Below are positions 43,575-52,130 of a DNA stretch of 64,000 bases, piece by piece. Made by a program: the position numbers and the translations under genes. The stretch covers positions 4,617,344-4,681,343 of the forward strand of contig OZ244777.1 of NCBI GenBank assembly GCA_965219495.1, read 5' to 3'. Below the pieces are notes generated by a model. It did not search any database. It was not told the DNA's origin and saw only the letters and a list, made by a program, of their open reading frames with translations. Origin of the DNA: CAZPXZ01 sp965219495. Lineage in GTDB: Bacteria > Pseudomonadota > Alphaproteobacteria > Rhodobacterales > CAZPXZ01. How positions within the stretch are numbered: position 1 is the first letter of the stretch; every line of letters begins with the position of its first letter.

Positions 43575-44642
43575 CTAATGAGACAGCGGCATGGACAATT
43601 GCCGTGCGAGCGACCGGAAGTCCTTTGGGGGTTCAGAGGAAAAATTCATCAATTTTCCGGTTAGCGGATGTGGAAAACTCAATCGGACGGCGTGCAGCGC
43701 AGGACGATCGAATCTTGTCAACGCGTCGCGCGCCTCTTGATTGAGCGCCTGAGGGGAGACCGTGCGAACCCTTCCATATGTCTTGTCGCCGACGAGCGGG
43801 TGCCCCAGATGCGACAGATGTGCGCGAATCTGATGCGTGCGGCCAGTTTCCAACCGGCATTTAAGCAACGCTACGGTGGGCCCAGAAATGGGACCGGCAG
43901 TTTGGTCGACCCGGAGGCGCGTAATTGCGGAGCGCCCACGTCCCGGCAGAACCGTCATGCGCGTGCGCTGGGTGGGATGAACCCCGATATTCAGTTGAAT
44001 TCGAATCCAGCCCCCAGGCTCAAAACTGACACCCTTGAGATTCGCGACTCTTGGATCTGACCGGGAAGGCACCCCCCAGGAAATCGCGAGGTATTCGCGG
44101 CCGGCTTCATGCCGCGCAAAGCAGTCTGCAAGGTCCGCGTGAGCCCGGTCGGTCTTGGCGACCACCAGAAGGCCGCTGGTACCCCGATCGGTGCGATGCA
44201 CGATTCCGGGACGCCAGGGATGGCCAATGCCCGAAAGCCGGCCATCCCCGTGTGCGAGCAGCGCGTTTACAAGGGTTCCCCCGGAAACCCCAGGCGCGGG
44301 GTGAACGACCATGCCGGCCGGTTTGTCGACGACAAGCAGTTCCGAATCCTCGTGCACGACCTGCAGCGGAATGGATTCGGGCGCAAGCGGCGAAGGCGCC
44401 ATGGCGGGGAGGGAAATCTGGAATTGCTCGCTCTCGCGGGCAACCTTTGACGGATTCAGCGATTGGTCCGGCGCGCCGGACGCGCAAATCCGGCCATCTT
44501 CGATCAATGCGCGTATGCGCGTGCGGCTGAGACGTGGTACATCGCAATCGAAAGCGGCCTCTTGTGCAGCGAGCGTCAGTGCACGGTCGAGCCGAAGGCC
44601 ATCGCCGGTACGCCCGATTGTTACGGTAAGGATTTCTGACAT
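43575..44642 (-). CDS. rluD: RluD/RluA-type 23S rRNA pseudouridine synthase
   Basis: The 355-residue enzyme isomerises uridines, probably in 23S rRNA helix 69. An N-terminal S4-like domain (RLSRTRIRALIEDGRI near residue 41) is followed by the catalytic domain: LLVVDKPAGMVVHP near 103 and HRTDRGTSGLLVVAK near 150. The usual HRLDKDTSG is HRTDRGTSG here but the catalytic Asp is kept. ETGRTHQIRAHL near 284 is the third motif. The assigned ATG at 44642 overlaps the start codon of the divergent downstream gene. Confidence 0.9.
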   Translation of the reverse strand: MSEILTVTIGRTGDGLRLDRALTLAAQEAAFDCDVPRLSRTRIRALIEDGRICASGAPDQSLNPSKVARESEQFQISLPAMAPSPLAPESIPLQVVHEDSELLVVDKPAGMVVHPAPGVSGGTLVNALLAHGDGRLSGIGHPWRPGIVHRTDRGTSGLLVVAKTDRAHADLADCFARHEAGREYLAISWGVPSRSDPRVANLKGVSFEPGGWIRIQLNIGVHPTQRTRMTVLPGRGRSAITRLRVDQTAGPISGPTVALLKCRLETGRTHQIRAHLSHLGHPLVGDKTYGRVRTVSPQALNQEARDALTRFDRPALHAVRLSFPHPLTGKLMNFSSEPPKDFRSLARQLSMPLSH

Positions 44643-45009
44643 GATGAACACCGCGCCGGAACCCGGAAGCGCGGTCGACGACGAGCCGCCGCGCCTGCGG
44701 TTCTTGCGCCGACTCGTAATCGTGCTCACAACGCTCCTTTTCGCGGCGATGATAGTTGTCATTGTGGCGATTGTCGTCAAAATCTCCCAATTCGACTGGG
44801 ATGGATTGTCCGGGAGCAGTTCTTCAGCGACTCCGTTTGCAATTTCGATCGAGTTGCGTCCCGGGGAGAGGCTCGCTGCAGCGTCATCCGATAAAGGCCA
44901 TGTTCTCCTGACGATTCGAGAGGCAGGCTCGGATAGAGCGAGAATTGTCGCAATCGACTCTTCGAGTGGCAATTTGATGGGTGAGATTGAAGTTATTTCC
45001 GGCGAATAG
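44641..45009 (+). CDS. DUF6476-like single-pass membrane protein
   Basis: The 122-residue protein starts with an acidic N terminus, then PPRLRFLRRLV and a strong membrane segment (VLTTLLFAAMIVVIVAIVVK near residues 29-48), then a short soluble tail. Size, the LRFLRRLV stretch and position next to rluD match the DUF6476 family of alphaproteobacteria. Role unknown. The start ATG (44641, or 44644) overlaps that of divergent rluD, so no room is left for a normal promoter between the coding regions; each promoter must lie within the other gene. Confidence 0.75.
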   Translation: MMNTAPEPGSAVDDEPPRLRFLRRLVIVLTTLLFAAMIVVIVAIVVKISQFDWDGLSGSSSSATPFAISIELRPGERLAAASSDKGHVLLTIREAGSDRARIVAIDSSSGNLMGEIEVISGE

Positions 45010-45495
45010 AAAGGGGTTTATATGGATAACTTGACAAGAAAGTGGTTTCGCTTGCGCATTTGCAGAAACGGTGGTACGAATCGCTCAATGAAGCAACAAC
45101 AATGCAACACAAATGCAACGCAATCCTGCCTCTCCCACCGGCGATGCCCGTCCGGTGTTCAAGGTCTTCAAATGCCGGGCGCAGCTCACCCCTGCTTGTG
45201 CGTAATCTCATTAATTGACGGAACATTAGGACATTTCGGTCACGTTCATTAAGAGAGGGAACTTCTCCTCCAAGTAGAAAGCGCAGGGGCATTGTGCGCC
45301 TGGATGCAGGGCAGTCACGCTGACAACCTGCTTCTTGAGGGCATCCGTGTGCAAGACTGCCCAGAAGCGCGTTTCCGCTTGCCGACTCCCCAGGCAGGCA
45401 AGGAACTGGAAACGGGAAACGTCACCGGAACGAAACTATCGAACAATGTGAATAGTAGTCCCTCATTTATCGTGAGCGCTCACAGCCGAAACCAT
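45010..45495. other. Start of accessory region; no gene seen
   Basis: 486 bases without a recognisable gene. It holds a TTGACA hexamer near 45031, AT-rich stretches around 45210-45250 and the palindrome at 45472-45483. A 99-codon minus-strand frame (44993-45292) resembles nothing known. Confidence 0.45.
45472..45483. promoter_or_regulatory. LacI-family operator-like palindrome
   Basis: GTGAGCGCTCAC is a perfect 12-base palindrome with the central CG of LacI/GalR-type operators, identical to the core of the idealised lac operator. The sequence after it is a decayed transposase, so no obvious gene is controlled now. Confidence 0.5.
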
Positions 45496-45823
45496 GTTCT
45501 CGAAGGTTGAAATCGCGGTGTTGTGCGATTTCGCGATCGAACGAGGGATTGTTCTTCCCTCGACTGCCGCGCAACGCGGCGACCTCGCTCCAACGGCGGT
45601 TGGCAAAGGCCCGGAGGTGCCACCGCTGTCGCTTGGCTGCGCGATCCTGCTGATTGCGCGGCCGGGCGGCTACCTCAACCGGAAGCATGACGCGCTAGCC
45701 GGTCATCAGGTGATCTGGGAAGGCTACCCCCTCCTGGCTGTCGCGACGCAGGCAATGGAGCGCTTGATCAAGAATGGCGAGGAAAGCCCCCCATACAATC
45801 GGATACGTTCAGTTGAAGAATGA
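45496..45823 (+). pseudogene. IS4/Tn5-type transposase, C-terminal fragment (element 1)
   Basis: From about 45560 the frame reads TAAQRGDLAPT and then GGYLNRKHDALAGHQVIWEG, AVATQAMERLIKNG and YNRIRS, the C-terminal end of IS4-family transposases related to Tn5. The catalytic domain is missing. The stop at 45821-45823 appears native. It is on the plus strand, opposite to the other transposase remnants in this region, so it is a separate insertion. Confidence 0.75.
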
Positions 45824-46067
45824 CTAATGGGCGGGGTGCGGCCCGGAGGCGGGACCGGAGTCGGCGGGCAAGGCCATGGAAACACTGGACAGGAATCGCG
45901 ACGCCCGACCGGAGATAGTGCCGGAGCCGAAGCGGATCGATCTCGATCGTGGGATGCGATCGTCCATTCGACGCCGAAAGTGTGCGGAATTCGGCGACCT
46001 GGCGAGCGGCTGTGCGGGGTGAGTCCGGCAAGCCGCGTCCCGAAGTCCGGAAAATTCGCGGCGTCAG

Positions 46068-46469
46068 CTATGCGAACGGCGCAACGCCTTCGGCCGCTGC
46101 CGCCTCGTTCAAGCGGCGGTCCAGGCTCGCCAGCGGGCAGCCTTCCCGGATCGCGAGAGCCAGGTAGCTGGCGTCGTAGGCTGTCAGACGGTGGCCGCGC
46201 GCCAGCGCCATGACGCGATGGTCGTCCGATTCGCCCGGACAGTGGATGGGAAGGCGACGGATTCGGGCCATGGAAGCGTCTGCATGGCGTTCGTCGATTC
46301 GCCCCCGGCGCTCGGCTGACAACAGCAGGTTGCGCAGCTCGTGCCAGAACAGGCTCGGCACCATCGCCGTTTCCTCGGCCAGCCGGTCGAGCGCAAGGTC
46401 GGCCAGTGCCGCCTCCTCGTCCGGCAGCAGCCATGCGGCCGCGATCGAGGCGTCGGGCACAAAGGCCAT
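46068..46469 (-). CDS. vapC: VapC-type PIN-domain toxin
   Basis: The 133-residue PIN protein should be a Mg-dependent ribonuclease, in VapC families usually cutting tRNA or rRNA. All four acidic positions are visible: D6 in FVPDAS, E44 in WHELRN, D99 in AYDASYLALA and D117 in ASLDRRL. The start ATG overlaps the antitoxin stop as TGATG, typical translational coupling. The pair looks intact within a field of decayed elements. Confidence 0.88.
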   Translation of the reverse strand: MAFVPDASIAAAWLLPDEEAALADLALDRLAEETAMVPSLFWHELRNLLLSAERRGRIDERHADASMARIRRLPIHCPGESDDHRVMALARGHRLTAYDASYLALAIREGCPLASLDRRLNEAAAAEGVAPFA

Positions 46470-46711
46470 CAGCGTGTGTGCCCCTCGTGGCGCCAGGACA
46501 GGATCTCGGACGTGGTCACGGCCTGCTGCTTGGCCCGTTCCCGGCGCAGGGTCGCACACAGCGCGGCATGGTCCTGTCCGCCATTGATCCGTGTGACGTG
46601 GGCGACCGGCGTCGGGCCACGGCAAATGACGAGATCCTCGCCGGCTTCCACTTCGGCCAGCAGCGCGGACAGGTGCGTCTTGGCCTCGCCGATCTTCACG
46701 TGACGGGTCAT
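46469..46711 (-). CDS. vapB: Phd/YefM-type antitoxin of the VapBC pair
   Basis: The 80-residue protein opens MTRHVKIGEAKTHLSALL, the Phd/YefM fold that binds the operator, then VEAGEDLVICRGPTPVAHV near residue 19. The C-terminal half, rich in charged residues, should neutralise the toxin. ATG at 46711 is the family-consistent start. The operon likely represses itself; no clear palindrome was picked out upstream. Confidence 0.88.
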   Translation of the reverse strand: MTRHVKIGEAKTHLSALLAEVEAGEDLVICRGPTPVAHVTRINGGQDHAALCATLRRERAKQQAVTTSEILSWRHEGHTR

Positions 46712-47157
46712 GTTTTCCGTGCTCCTCGCCCGGCTTCGTTCCGAAGGGGCAGGCATGAATCGGGCCTGATCCAGGCTTCGGCCAACATTCTAGGGTTGAT
46801 ACCGGGCTTGGTCAAGCGCTTGGTCTGTTCGATCTTCGGCACCGGGGGGGCTGATTTTGCAAACGCTTGTCCCGAGTCGATCCTAAGTGGAAAAATTGTT
46901 GTCTTGGAACGTATACGGCTGTTCACCGTAGAGCTCGGCTTGAGGGCTCTCCGAATGCCGGGTACCGGTGTGAGTGGTTGCTGCAAAATTCGCACGCACT
47001 TGAACGGGAATCATATTTCACTTGAACGAAGTTCTCATTGCATTTGAACGGTTCATCCGCTTGGGCCGGATGCCATGGAGGCCTCCATTTTGCTGTGAAC
47101 GGAAAGGGCGCCGGAGGCGCCCCGGGGCTTGCAACACCCCACTTCCATATATGGATT
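46712..47157. other. Spacer with 22-bp-period repeats and a GC hairpin
   Basis: Upstream of vapB. No gene seen. The repeats at 46997-47062 are listed separately. A perfect 7-bp stem GGGCGCC/GGCGCCC (47106-47122) stands just before the end of the split transposase. Confidence 0.45.
46997..47062. repeat. Three decamers CAYTTGAACG at exact 22-bp period
   Basis: CACTTGAACG occurs at 46997 and 47019 and CATTTGAACG at 47041, each 22 bases after the last (two helical turns). The 12 bases between are not conserved. Several IS families, notably IS21, carry such spaced terminal repeats that bind the transposase, so this may be an abandoned IS end; an operator array is the alternative. Confidence 0.55.
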
Positions 47158-47325
47158 TCAGATTAGGTCCGTTCCTTTCAGTGCTCGATAGGTGAGTATT
47201 GCCCATTTCAGGCGTACGTAGGCTTGCCAGACTTTTTGGGTTCCCGGCAAGGGCTGCTGTCGTCGAGCGTGAAATCCAACGATCCCTGCGGCGTCGATCA
47301 CGAAGGTGCGGATATCCGGCCGATG
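47158..47325 (-). pseudogene. IS4/Tn5-type transposase, detached C-terminal end (element 2)
   Basis: The frame reads RTFVIDAAGIVGFHARRQQP, then LPGTQKVWQAYVRLKWAIL and TYRALKGTDLI before a TGA at 47158-47160. This fits the natural C terminus of the Tn5-like transposase whose main body is at 47863-49000 on the same strand: that body stops being recognisable just after LYALLKAQG, where this piece should follow. About 540 bases of other material lie between them. Confidence 0.7.
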
Positions 47326-47351
47326 GCCCGGCGGCGCTCGCGCCCCAATGG

Positions 47352-47383
47352 CATTCGGTTAGCGGAATCCGGCCATTCGGTTA
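47352..47383. repeat. Two decamers CATTCGGTTA at 22-bp spacing
   Basis: CATTCGGTTA is found at 47352-47361 and 47374-47383, again exactly 22 bases apart, and at the edge of the insertion that splits the Tn5-like transposase. Same architecture as the repeats at 46997, different sequence. Confidence 0.5.
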
Positions 47384-47460
47384 AGAAAAGCCCGCGCTTT
47401 TGACCTTGTTGCGGCAAATGCGCGGGTTGCGGGCCGGCAGCGGCGATCGGTGTTTGGTGG

Positions 47461-47763
47461 TCAGGTGGGTTTACAGGATTGCCATTTGCTCCTCGGCTGT
47501 TTCGACACCCGGTCATAGGAGCGGTGCGGGCGCTCCCGCTGCACGCAGCAGGTGATCCCGGTCATGATCTCGGCCACGGTCTGGCTGACAAACTCGGCCT
47601 GGCGCAGGAACAGCGCCTCGATCTGGCGGCCGACCGTGCGCAGGGTGTTCTTGACGTTGCCCCGCAGCGGCGGCGCGCCGGTGGCGTTGTGGTTGAGGTC
47701 CTGCTCGCCGCGATTGGCAAACAGGCGGGCCAGGGCGATCAGGGTGAAGGCGGCATTTCGACC
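47461..47763 (-). pseudogene. DDE transposase C-terminal fragment inserted in element 2 (element 3)
   Basis: A clean frame reads FTLIALARLFANRGEQD, TGAPPLRGNVKNTLRTVGRQ and IEALFLRQAEFVSQTVAEIM, ending RSKWQSCKPT and TGA at 47461. It looks like the C-terminal end of an IS4/IS5-superfamily transposase. A TAG stop lies two codons upstream of the recognisable part, so the gene is cut off there. It lies between the two halves of the Tn5-like gene. Confidence 0.6.
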
Positions 47764-47862
47764 CTACCCTAGACTCTGGGCAGCGTTTGTCAACCCGCCA
47801 AATCAGCCGCCCGCTTCGGCGCGTGAATTCAACGTAACGGCAATGGCTTACGCAAACGCCTA

Positions 47863-49000
47863 TCAATCACAAGAATTTCCTGCCGGTATCCGAATGCCAT
47901 TGGCTCGCGCCCGGGCGCCGCCCTGCGCCTTGAGCAGGGCATACAGGTCGTCGATTTCCTCCTGGCTGACGACTTCGCCGGCCGGAGTGTCGGGCTTGTC
48001 GCGTGCCATGCGTTCGAGATCGAAGACATGGCACGCGGTGATGGCGTCGAAGACGAGACACTTGCGTAGGTCGTCGGCATGGTCGAGCCTGCGATCCTTG
48101 ATGCGGGTGCCGGTCTTCAACGCCTTGAAGAAAAGCTCGATGGTCCATCGCAGCACATACCAGCGGATGGCCGTCTTCGCGGTCTCCACGAGATTGCCGG
48201 CCCCGGCGGCCTCCGCTTCAGGGCGGCTTTCGGCGCTCGCGCCGGCGAGGCCTTCGGTGGTGAGCAACAGCCAGTGCAGGGCGTTCTTCCTGTTGGGCGT
48301 TTCGGTTGCCGACACCGCGAGCATGCGGACCGGCGGCAGGCCTGCGGCGGCGCCAGCCTCACTTCGGTGGCGCGGATGTCGATATGCACGGTGCGCGGTG
48401 CGCAATTTGTGGGTGCGCTTGCCACCGCACGCGGCCAGTTCCAGCGTCTGCGTCGCCAATCGCGACTGCCCGGCAAGGTGCTCCCACAGATCCGCTTTCC
48501 GGCCGCCTTCCAGGACCACCTGCCGTTGCGCCGAACGGCTGGAGCGCACCAGGAGCGCGGCGCCGTCAGATGCCGCCTCGAAGCGGGTTTGAACCTCCGC
48601 CATCCCGCCCACACTTGCCGCAACCCGGCCCGCAACGTCGTGCGCCGCCATGCCCATCGGCGCCTCGGCATCGCGCCCGTTGCGGACCGCATTGTCCAAC
48701 ACTTCCGCTGCTTCGCCCACGGCCAAAGCCGACGTCCCGCCGGGCGGCCATCCCGGGATCCGGCCTTCCTGGAAATGATGGTGCAGTGTCGACTGTAACA
48801 AGCCGAGAAGCTTCGCGATCCCGCGAATGTTCAACCCCTCGGACCGAAGGCGGCCGGCCTCCGCCACGCAGAACGCGTCAATTGCCGCCCGGCTGGGGGC
48901 TTGCACGGCTTGTGGAAACCGGCGGCCCCTTCTTCGCGAAGCGTGCGCACGGCGCGGTGGTGAGTTGAATGTCGCGCTACAACCAGGCGCCAGGCGTCCC
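47863..49000 (-). pseudogene. IS4/Tn5-type transposase main body, frameshifted (element 2)
   Basis: In the C-terminal part the frame reads LHWLLLTTEGL, IRWYVLRWTIELFFKALKTG, DDLRKCLVFDAITA and FDLERMARDKPDTPAG, which includes the YREK-like region of Tn5-type transposases. Further upstream the match (TVHIDIRATEVRLAPP) shifts to another frame near 48380, and the N-terminal part is only loosely recognisable with in-frame stops. After LYALLKAQG (about 47900) the sequence diverges. Thus at least one frameshift, a decayed N terminus and a lost C terminus; the latter is found at 47158-47325. Confidence 0.8.
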
Positions 49001-49096
49001 AATGGCGCTGTTCAAGCGATCACGGAACGTCTCGCCTGGTGAGAATTCCTCGCGGCGAGCTTTTCGTTTCTCCATGGACCTGTCCGTCCGCAAGGA

Positions 49097-50419
49097 CTAT
49101 GCCGTTGTTTGTGTCATCGGAAACCGCGCTTCCATTTCCCGGCGAATCTTGACTGCCTCCATCGTTTCGCTGGCGTTGACGTCATGCCAACGGACGGGTT
49201 GATTGGCGGGAATATCCGTTTTCAGCGTGACATTGTGCGCGAGACCGATCGGGAGCCCTCCCAGCTCAAGAGATCTGGCAGCCGGATAGAGCTTGCCCCA
49301 TACAGTGAATCCGCCCTCGCCGTCCAGGACCATGCCGGCCTTCAGGTCTCGCTTCGCTGTCGCAATCACGTCCCCCCGGAAGCCCAAGGTCATACCGGTA
49401 TGCTTGTTCAGCAGAGCGGCAGATAGAATGGAGATATTGACTTCGAGGCCAATCAAGTGAAAAGGCTTGTACATGGCGGAGTATCGCCCCGATGCGTCCG
49501 TGTTCATGCCGTACTGGCGAAAACACGCTGCCGTATAGTCATTCGGCGCCTCAATGACGACGTAGACACCCCAACGCAGATCCTTGAAAACCGGCCGTCC
49601 GTCACGCTCGATGGATGAAACCACCTCAACCTGGCCCTTCCTGTGAAGCTGTCCGCCTTCGGCTGCCGGACGCAGGATATGGGCAAGGTCGTCCATGCCG
49701 GCTGGCGGAAACAGCAGGCCGTCGGGCGGCGTGTCAAGGCCGGTGGCATTGGCGATCGCCGCCATTTCGAGCGCCGATTTGGTGCCGTCCAGGAAGCTGT
49801 TGAACATCTGGCCATTCATTCCGGCCGCTGCCGCCTCTTCGGGCGTCAACCCGTAGTGCTCCCATACGGAATCCGGGGTCGATGCGCGGTAGGACGGCAG
49901 GTATTTTGTCCCCTTGCCGGCGGAGACAACCTCGAAACCCGTGGCGCGGGCCCATTCCACGAGCTCGCATGTCAGGGCGGGCTGGTCGCCGTAGGCCATG
50001 GAATACACCACCCCCGCGCGCCTTGCTTCCCGGGCCAGCAGCGGTCCCGCCAGGACGTCCGCCTCGACGTTCACCATGACGATGTGGAGACCGTTTCGGA
50101 TTGCCTCTCGAGCGTGAACCAATCCGGCGGCGGGATTGCCGGTGGCTTCAACCACGACATCCACGGCGCCGGCGCGCATCATGGCCGTGGGGTCATCCAC
50201 GTAGCGGGTCCGGGCGACTAGGTTGTCGGGCCAGCCGACGCTCCGGCAGGACCTTGCGGCGCGGTCCGGGTCGAGATCGGCGATGACGGAGACTTCCAAA
50301 CCGGGTGTCGTGGGAACCTGGGACAGAAACATGGAGCCGAATTTGCCGGCGCCGACAAGGCAGACGCGGACTGGTCTGTTCTCGGCGGCGCGGGCAAGAA
50401 GCTCCTGGTAGATGTACAA
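49097..50419 (-). CDS. NAD(P)-dependent oxidoreductase with SAF domain (COG4091, homoserine dehydrogenase-like)
   Basis: The 440-residue protein has a Rossmann start VRVCLVGAGKFGSMFLSQ near residue 17, VVVEATGNPAAG near 85 and MVNVEADVLAGPLL near 109, as in COG4091 'predicted homoserine dehydrogenases'. Its C-terminal 100 residues (LLNKHTGMTLG; DLKAGMVLDGEGGFTVWGKL in pieces) form a SAF-type domain. Family members are linked to catabolism of unusual carbohydrates; the substrate here is unknown. Start is TTG at 50419 (LYIYQELLARA); TTG 50458 is also open. Only eight bases separate it from the PhyH stop, so they form one operon. Confidence 0.8.
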   Translation of the reverse strand: MYIYQELLARAAENRPVRVCLVGAGKFGSMFLSQVPTTPGLEVSVIADLDPDRAARSCRSVGWPDNLVARTRYVDDPTAMMRAGAVDVVVEATGNPAAGLVHAREAIRNGLHIVMVNVEADVLAGPLLAREARRAGVVYSMAYGDQPALTCELVEWARATGFEVVSAGKGTKYLPSYRASTPDSVWEHYGLTPEEAAAAGMNGQMFNSFLDGTKSALEMAAIANATGLDTPPDGLLFPPAGMDDLAHILRPAAEGGQLHRKGQVEVVSSIERDGRPVFKDLRWGVYVVIEAPNDYTAACFRQYGMNTDASGRYSAMYKPFHLIGLEVNISILSAALLNKHTGMTLGFRGDVIATAKRDLKAGMVLDGEGGFTVWGKLYPAARSLELGGLPIGLAHNVTLKTDIPANQPVRWHDVNASETMEAVKIRREMEARFPMTQTTA

Positions 50420-50426
50420 GGCGGGT

Positions 50427-51227
50427 CTAACCGGACGCTTGCCCGCGCTCGGCGACAAGCTCTCGCAGGCAATCGTCGCTCAACGCCTCAATCGGTGTGA
50501 AATCCCGATGCGCGATCCATTCGTCGCGATTGAACGCCCGGATGTGATTGTCCACGTGGCAGAGGGACAGGTAAACGATCACGCGGCCAAACGGCGAGAT
50601 GTTGGGCGGGCTGGCGTGCACCAGTAGCGAGGAGAACAACAGCACGCTTCCAGCCGGGCCGGTCGGCGCGACGCAGCCACCCTGTTCGGCCAGTTCAGAC
50701 ACAGTTTCGCGATCAAGGGTCCAGAGCGGATACGACGTTGTCTCGAGATCGTGGGCCGCATCGACAACGCCAAACTTGTGGCTGCCTGGAATGAACAGCA
50801 ACGGCCCGTTCGCGGCCGTGACGTCGTCGAGAAATACAGCGACGTTCATGGCCCGCGGCTCGGGCATTTCATCGTCCCGCTTCCAGGTGCCGTAATCCTG
50901 ATGCCACTGCCAGACTTCGCCATCGAAGGCAGCCTTCGCGTTGACCTTGTACTGATGCATGTAGAGCTGGCCGTCGAGAAGTTGCTCGACCGGCTCGATT
51001 AGCCGGGGATGGGCGCCCAATCGACGAAACCCTTCGTTGTATTGATGGGCGGCAAACGCCGTGCGGGGCGCGCCCGAGCTTTCTCGCCAAACCTCCTTTC
51101 GGTCCATGGCATAGATGACCTTCGATTCCTGTTTCAGAAATGCGGCTTCCTCGGCCGAGAACATTCCCGGAAAGAACAGGTAGCCATCGTCATCGAACGT
51201 TTTCAGTTTTTCTTCGGTCACACGCAT
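50427..51227 (-). CDS. Phytanoyl-CoA dioxygenase-like Fe(II)/2-oxoglutarate oxygenase
   Basis: The 266-residue protein has a PhyH fold with the metal triad H109-x-D111 in WQWHQDYGTW and H204 in LLVHASPPN; R216 in SPFGRVIVY is placed to bind 2-oxoglutarate. FIPGSHKFG near 145 is typical. Such enzymes hydroxylate lipids, amino acids or ectoine; the substrate is not predictable. It starts the operon with the SAF oxidoreductase and is preceded by a broken GntR-type gene. It is intact, unlike most neighbours. Confidence 0.85.
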   Translation of the reverse strand: MRVTEEKLKTFDDDGYLFFPGMFSAEEAAFLKQESKVIYAMDRKEVWRESSGAPRTAFAAHQYNEGFRRLGAHPRLIEPVEQLLDGQLYMHQYKVNAKAAFDGEVWQWHQDYGTWKRDDEMPEPRAMNVAVFLDDVTAANGPLLFIPGSHKFGVVDAAHDLETTSYPLWTLDRETVSELAEQGGCVAPTGPAGSVLLFSSLLVHASPPNISPFGRVIVYLSLCHVDNHIRAFNRDEWIAHRDFTPIEALSDDCLRELVAERGQASG

Positions 51228-51281
51228 TTTGTCCTCCCATGGTTGATTCCTGGTGTCTGGTCCGGGATCCGGGTACGCGGG

Positions 51282-51515
51282 TCAGAGATCCCTGCGCCAT
51301 TGGTAAATTGTCTTGCTTGCGCTCTCAGCGTGCACCGCCGCATTCGCAACCCCACGTTCCGCGTTATCCATCGCGATGGCGTCGGCGATCGTTGCGTGCG
51401 CCCGGCCGGGCTCGGCCCCGAGGAAGCCTCCCGCAAGGCGCGCATGGACCGAACCTTTTGCGGCCATGCCTTGGAGCGCCCTATGAAATTGAACACCGGT
51501 ATCGATAAGGGCTTC
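51282..51515 (-). pseudogene. GntR-family (FCD domain) regulator, C-terminal remnant
   Basis: The frame reads DTGVQFHRALQGMA and HATIADAIAMDNAERGVANA, HAESASKTIYQ before its stop. This resembles the ligand-binding FCD helices of GntR regulators, including the helix rich in acid and alanine that ends them. The DNA-binding half is missing: sequence above 51515 has no match. It is on the same strand as and just upstream of the PhyH operon, as a regulator would be. Confidence 0.55.
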
Positions 51516-51958
51516 GATATCGCCACGGTTGGCGTCTGGCCCCCAAGTGATAAGCGGACTCTTGCCGGGCGATGGGGTGCAGGGCGCCAGTTCACCGAGC
51601 ATGACAGCCGGGTGAATAGCATCACGGGCTCGCGCTGTCGGAGAGGGCTGGTGGAAACCGGAAGCATTGCAAATCCATTCCGTGTTCTGGGTGCGGAATG
51701 CAGGACACAGAGTGCCCTTTTCAACCGGGGTGTCAAACTGCTACGGCTCGGGTCAGAGAGGGGTTGGCCCCCTTCTGTCGTGTCCATTCAGCGTGGAACC
51801 CAGGGACAAATGGGGCAGATTTCCCCGGCGTCGCGCTGTAAGGGGGACACGACGTGCTTCGCTTCGTTCGAAAACTACTTTCCGGGCCTCGGATCGTTCC
51901 CTATTCAGATTCCAATCTGCTCGATTTAGCTCAGTGACACCTGGTTGGAGCGGCGATC
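51516..51958. other. Decayed sequence without a gene
   Basis: Short open frames only on both strands; nothing recognisable. Probably debris between the GntR and integrase remnants. Confidence 0.4.
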
Positions 51959-52130
51959 TTAGAGCTGCGTGGCTTTCGGGGTCGTGTGACTCGCCAGCTG
52001 TTGAACGACCTCCAGTCGCGCTTCCGGATGCTCCAGATCGGCCGTAGTGCCGGTGGCGCGGTAGGTGTGGTTGCACACATTGGTTTTGATATCGGCCGTT
52101 TGGGCCGCAGCATGAAAATTTCTGGCGACC
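51959..52130 (-). pseudogene. Tyrosine recombinase (integrase), C-terminal remnant
   Basis: The minus-strand frame reads TNVCNHTYRATGTTADLEH and VVQQLASHTTPKATQL, then stop. HTYRATG with a downstream helix ending in ASHxxPKxT is the box II region of tyrosine recombinases (H-x-x-R with the second histidine), followed in intact enzymes by the catalytic tyrosine about 5-9 residues on. Here the protein ends before that tyrosine. It is 1.7 kb from tRNA-Glu, the likely integration target. Confidence 0.65.

Noticed and set aside
46997..47062. CRISPR-like spacing of short repeats
   Set aside because: Repeats are only 10 bases, with 12-base gaps and three copies; no cas gene is near.
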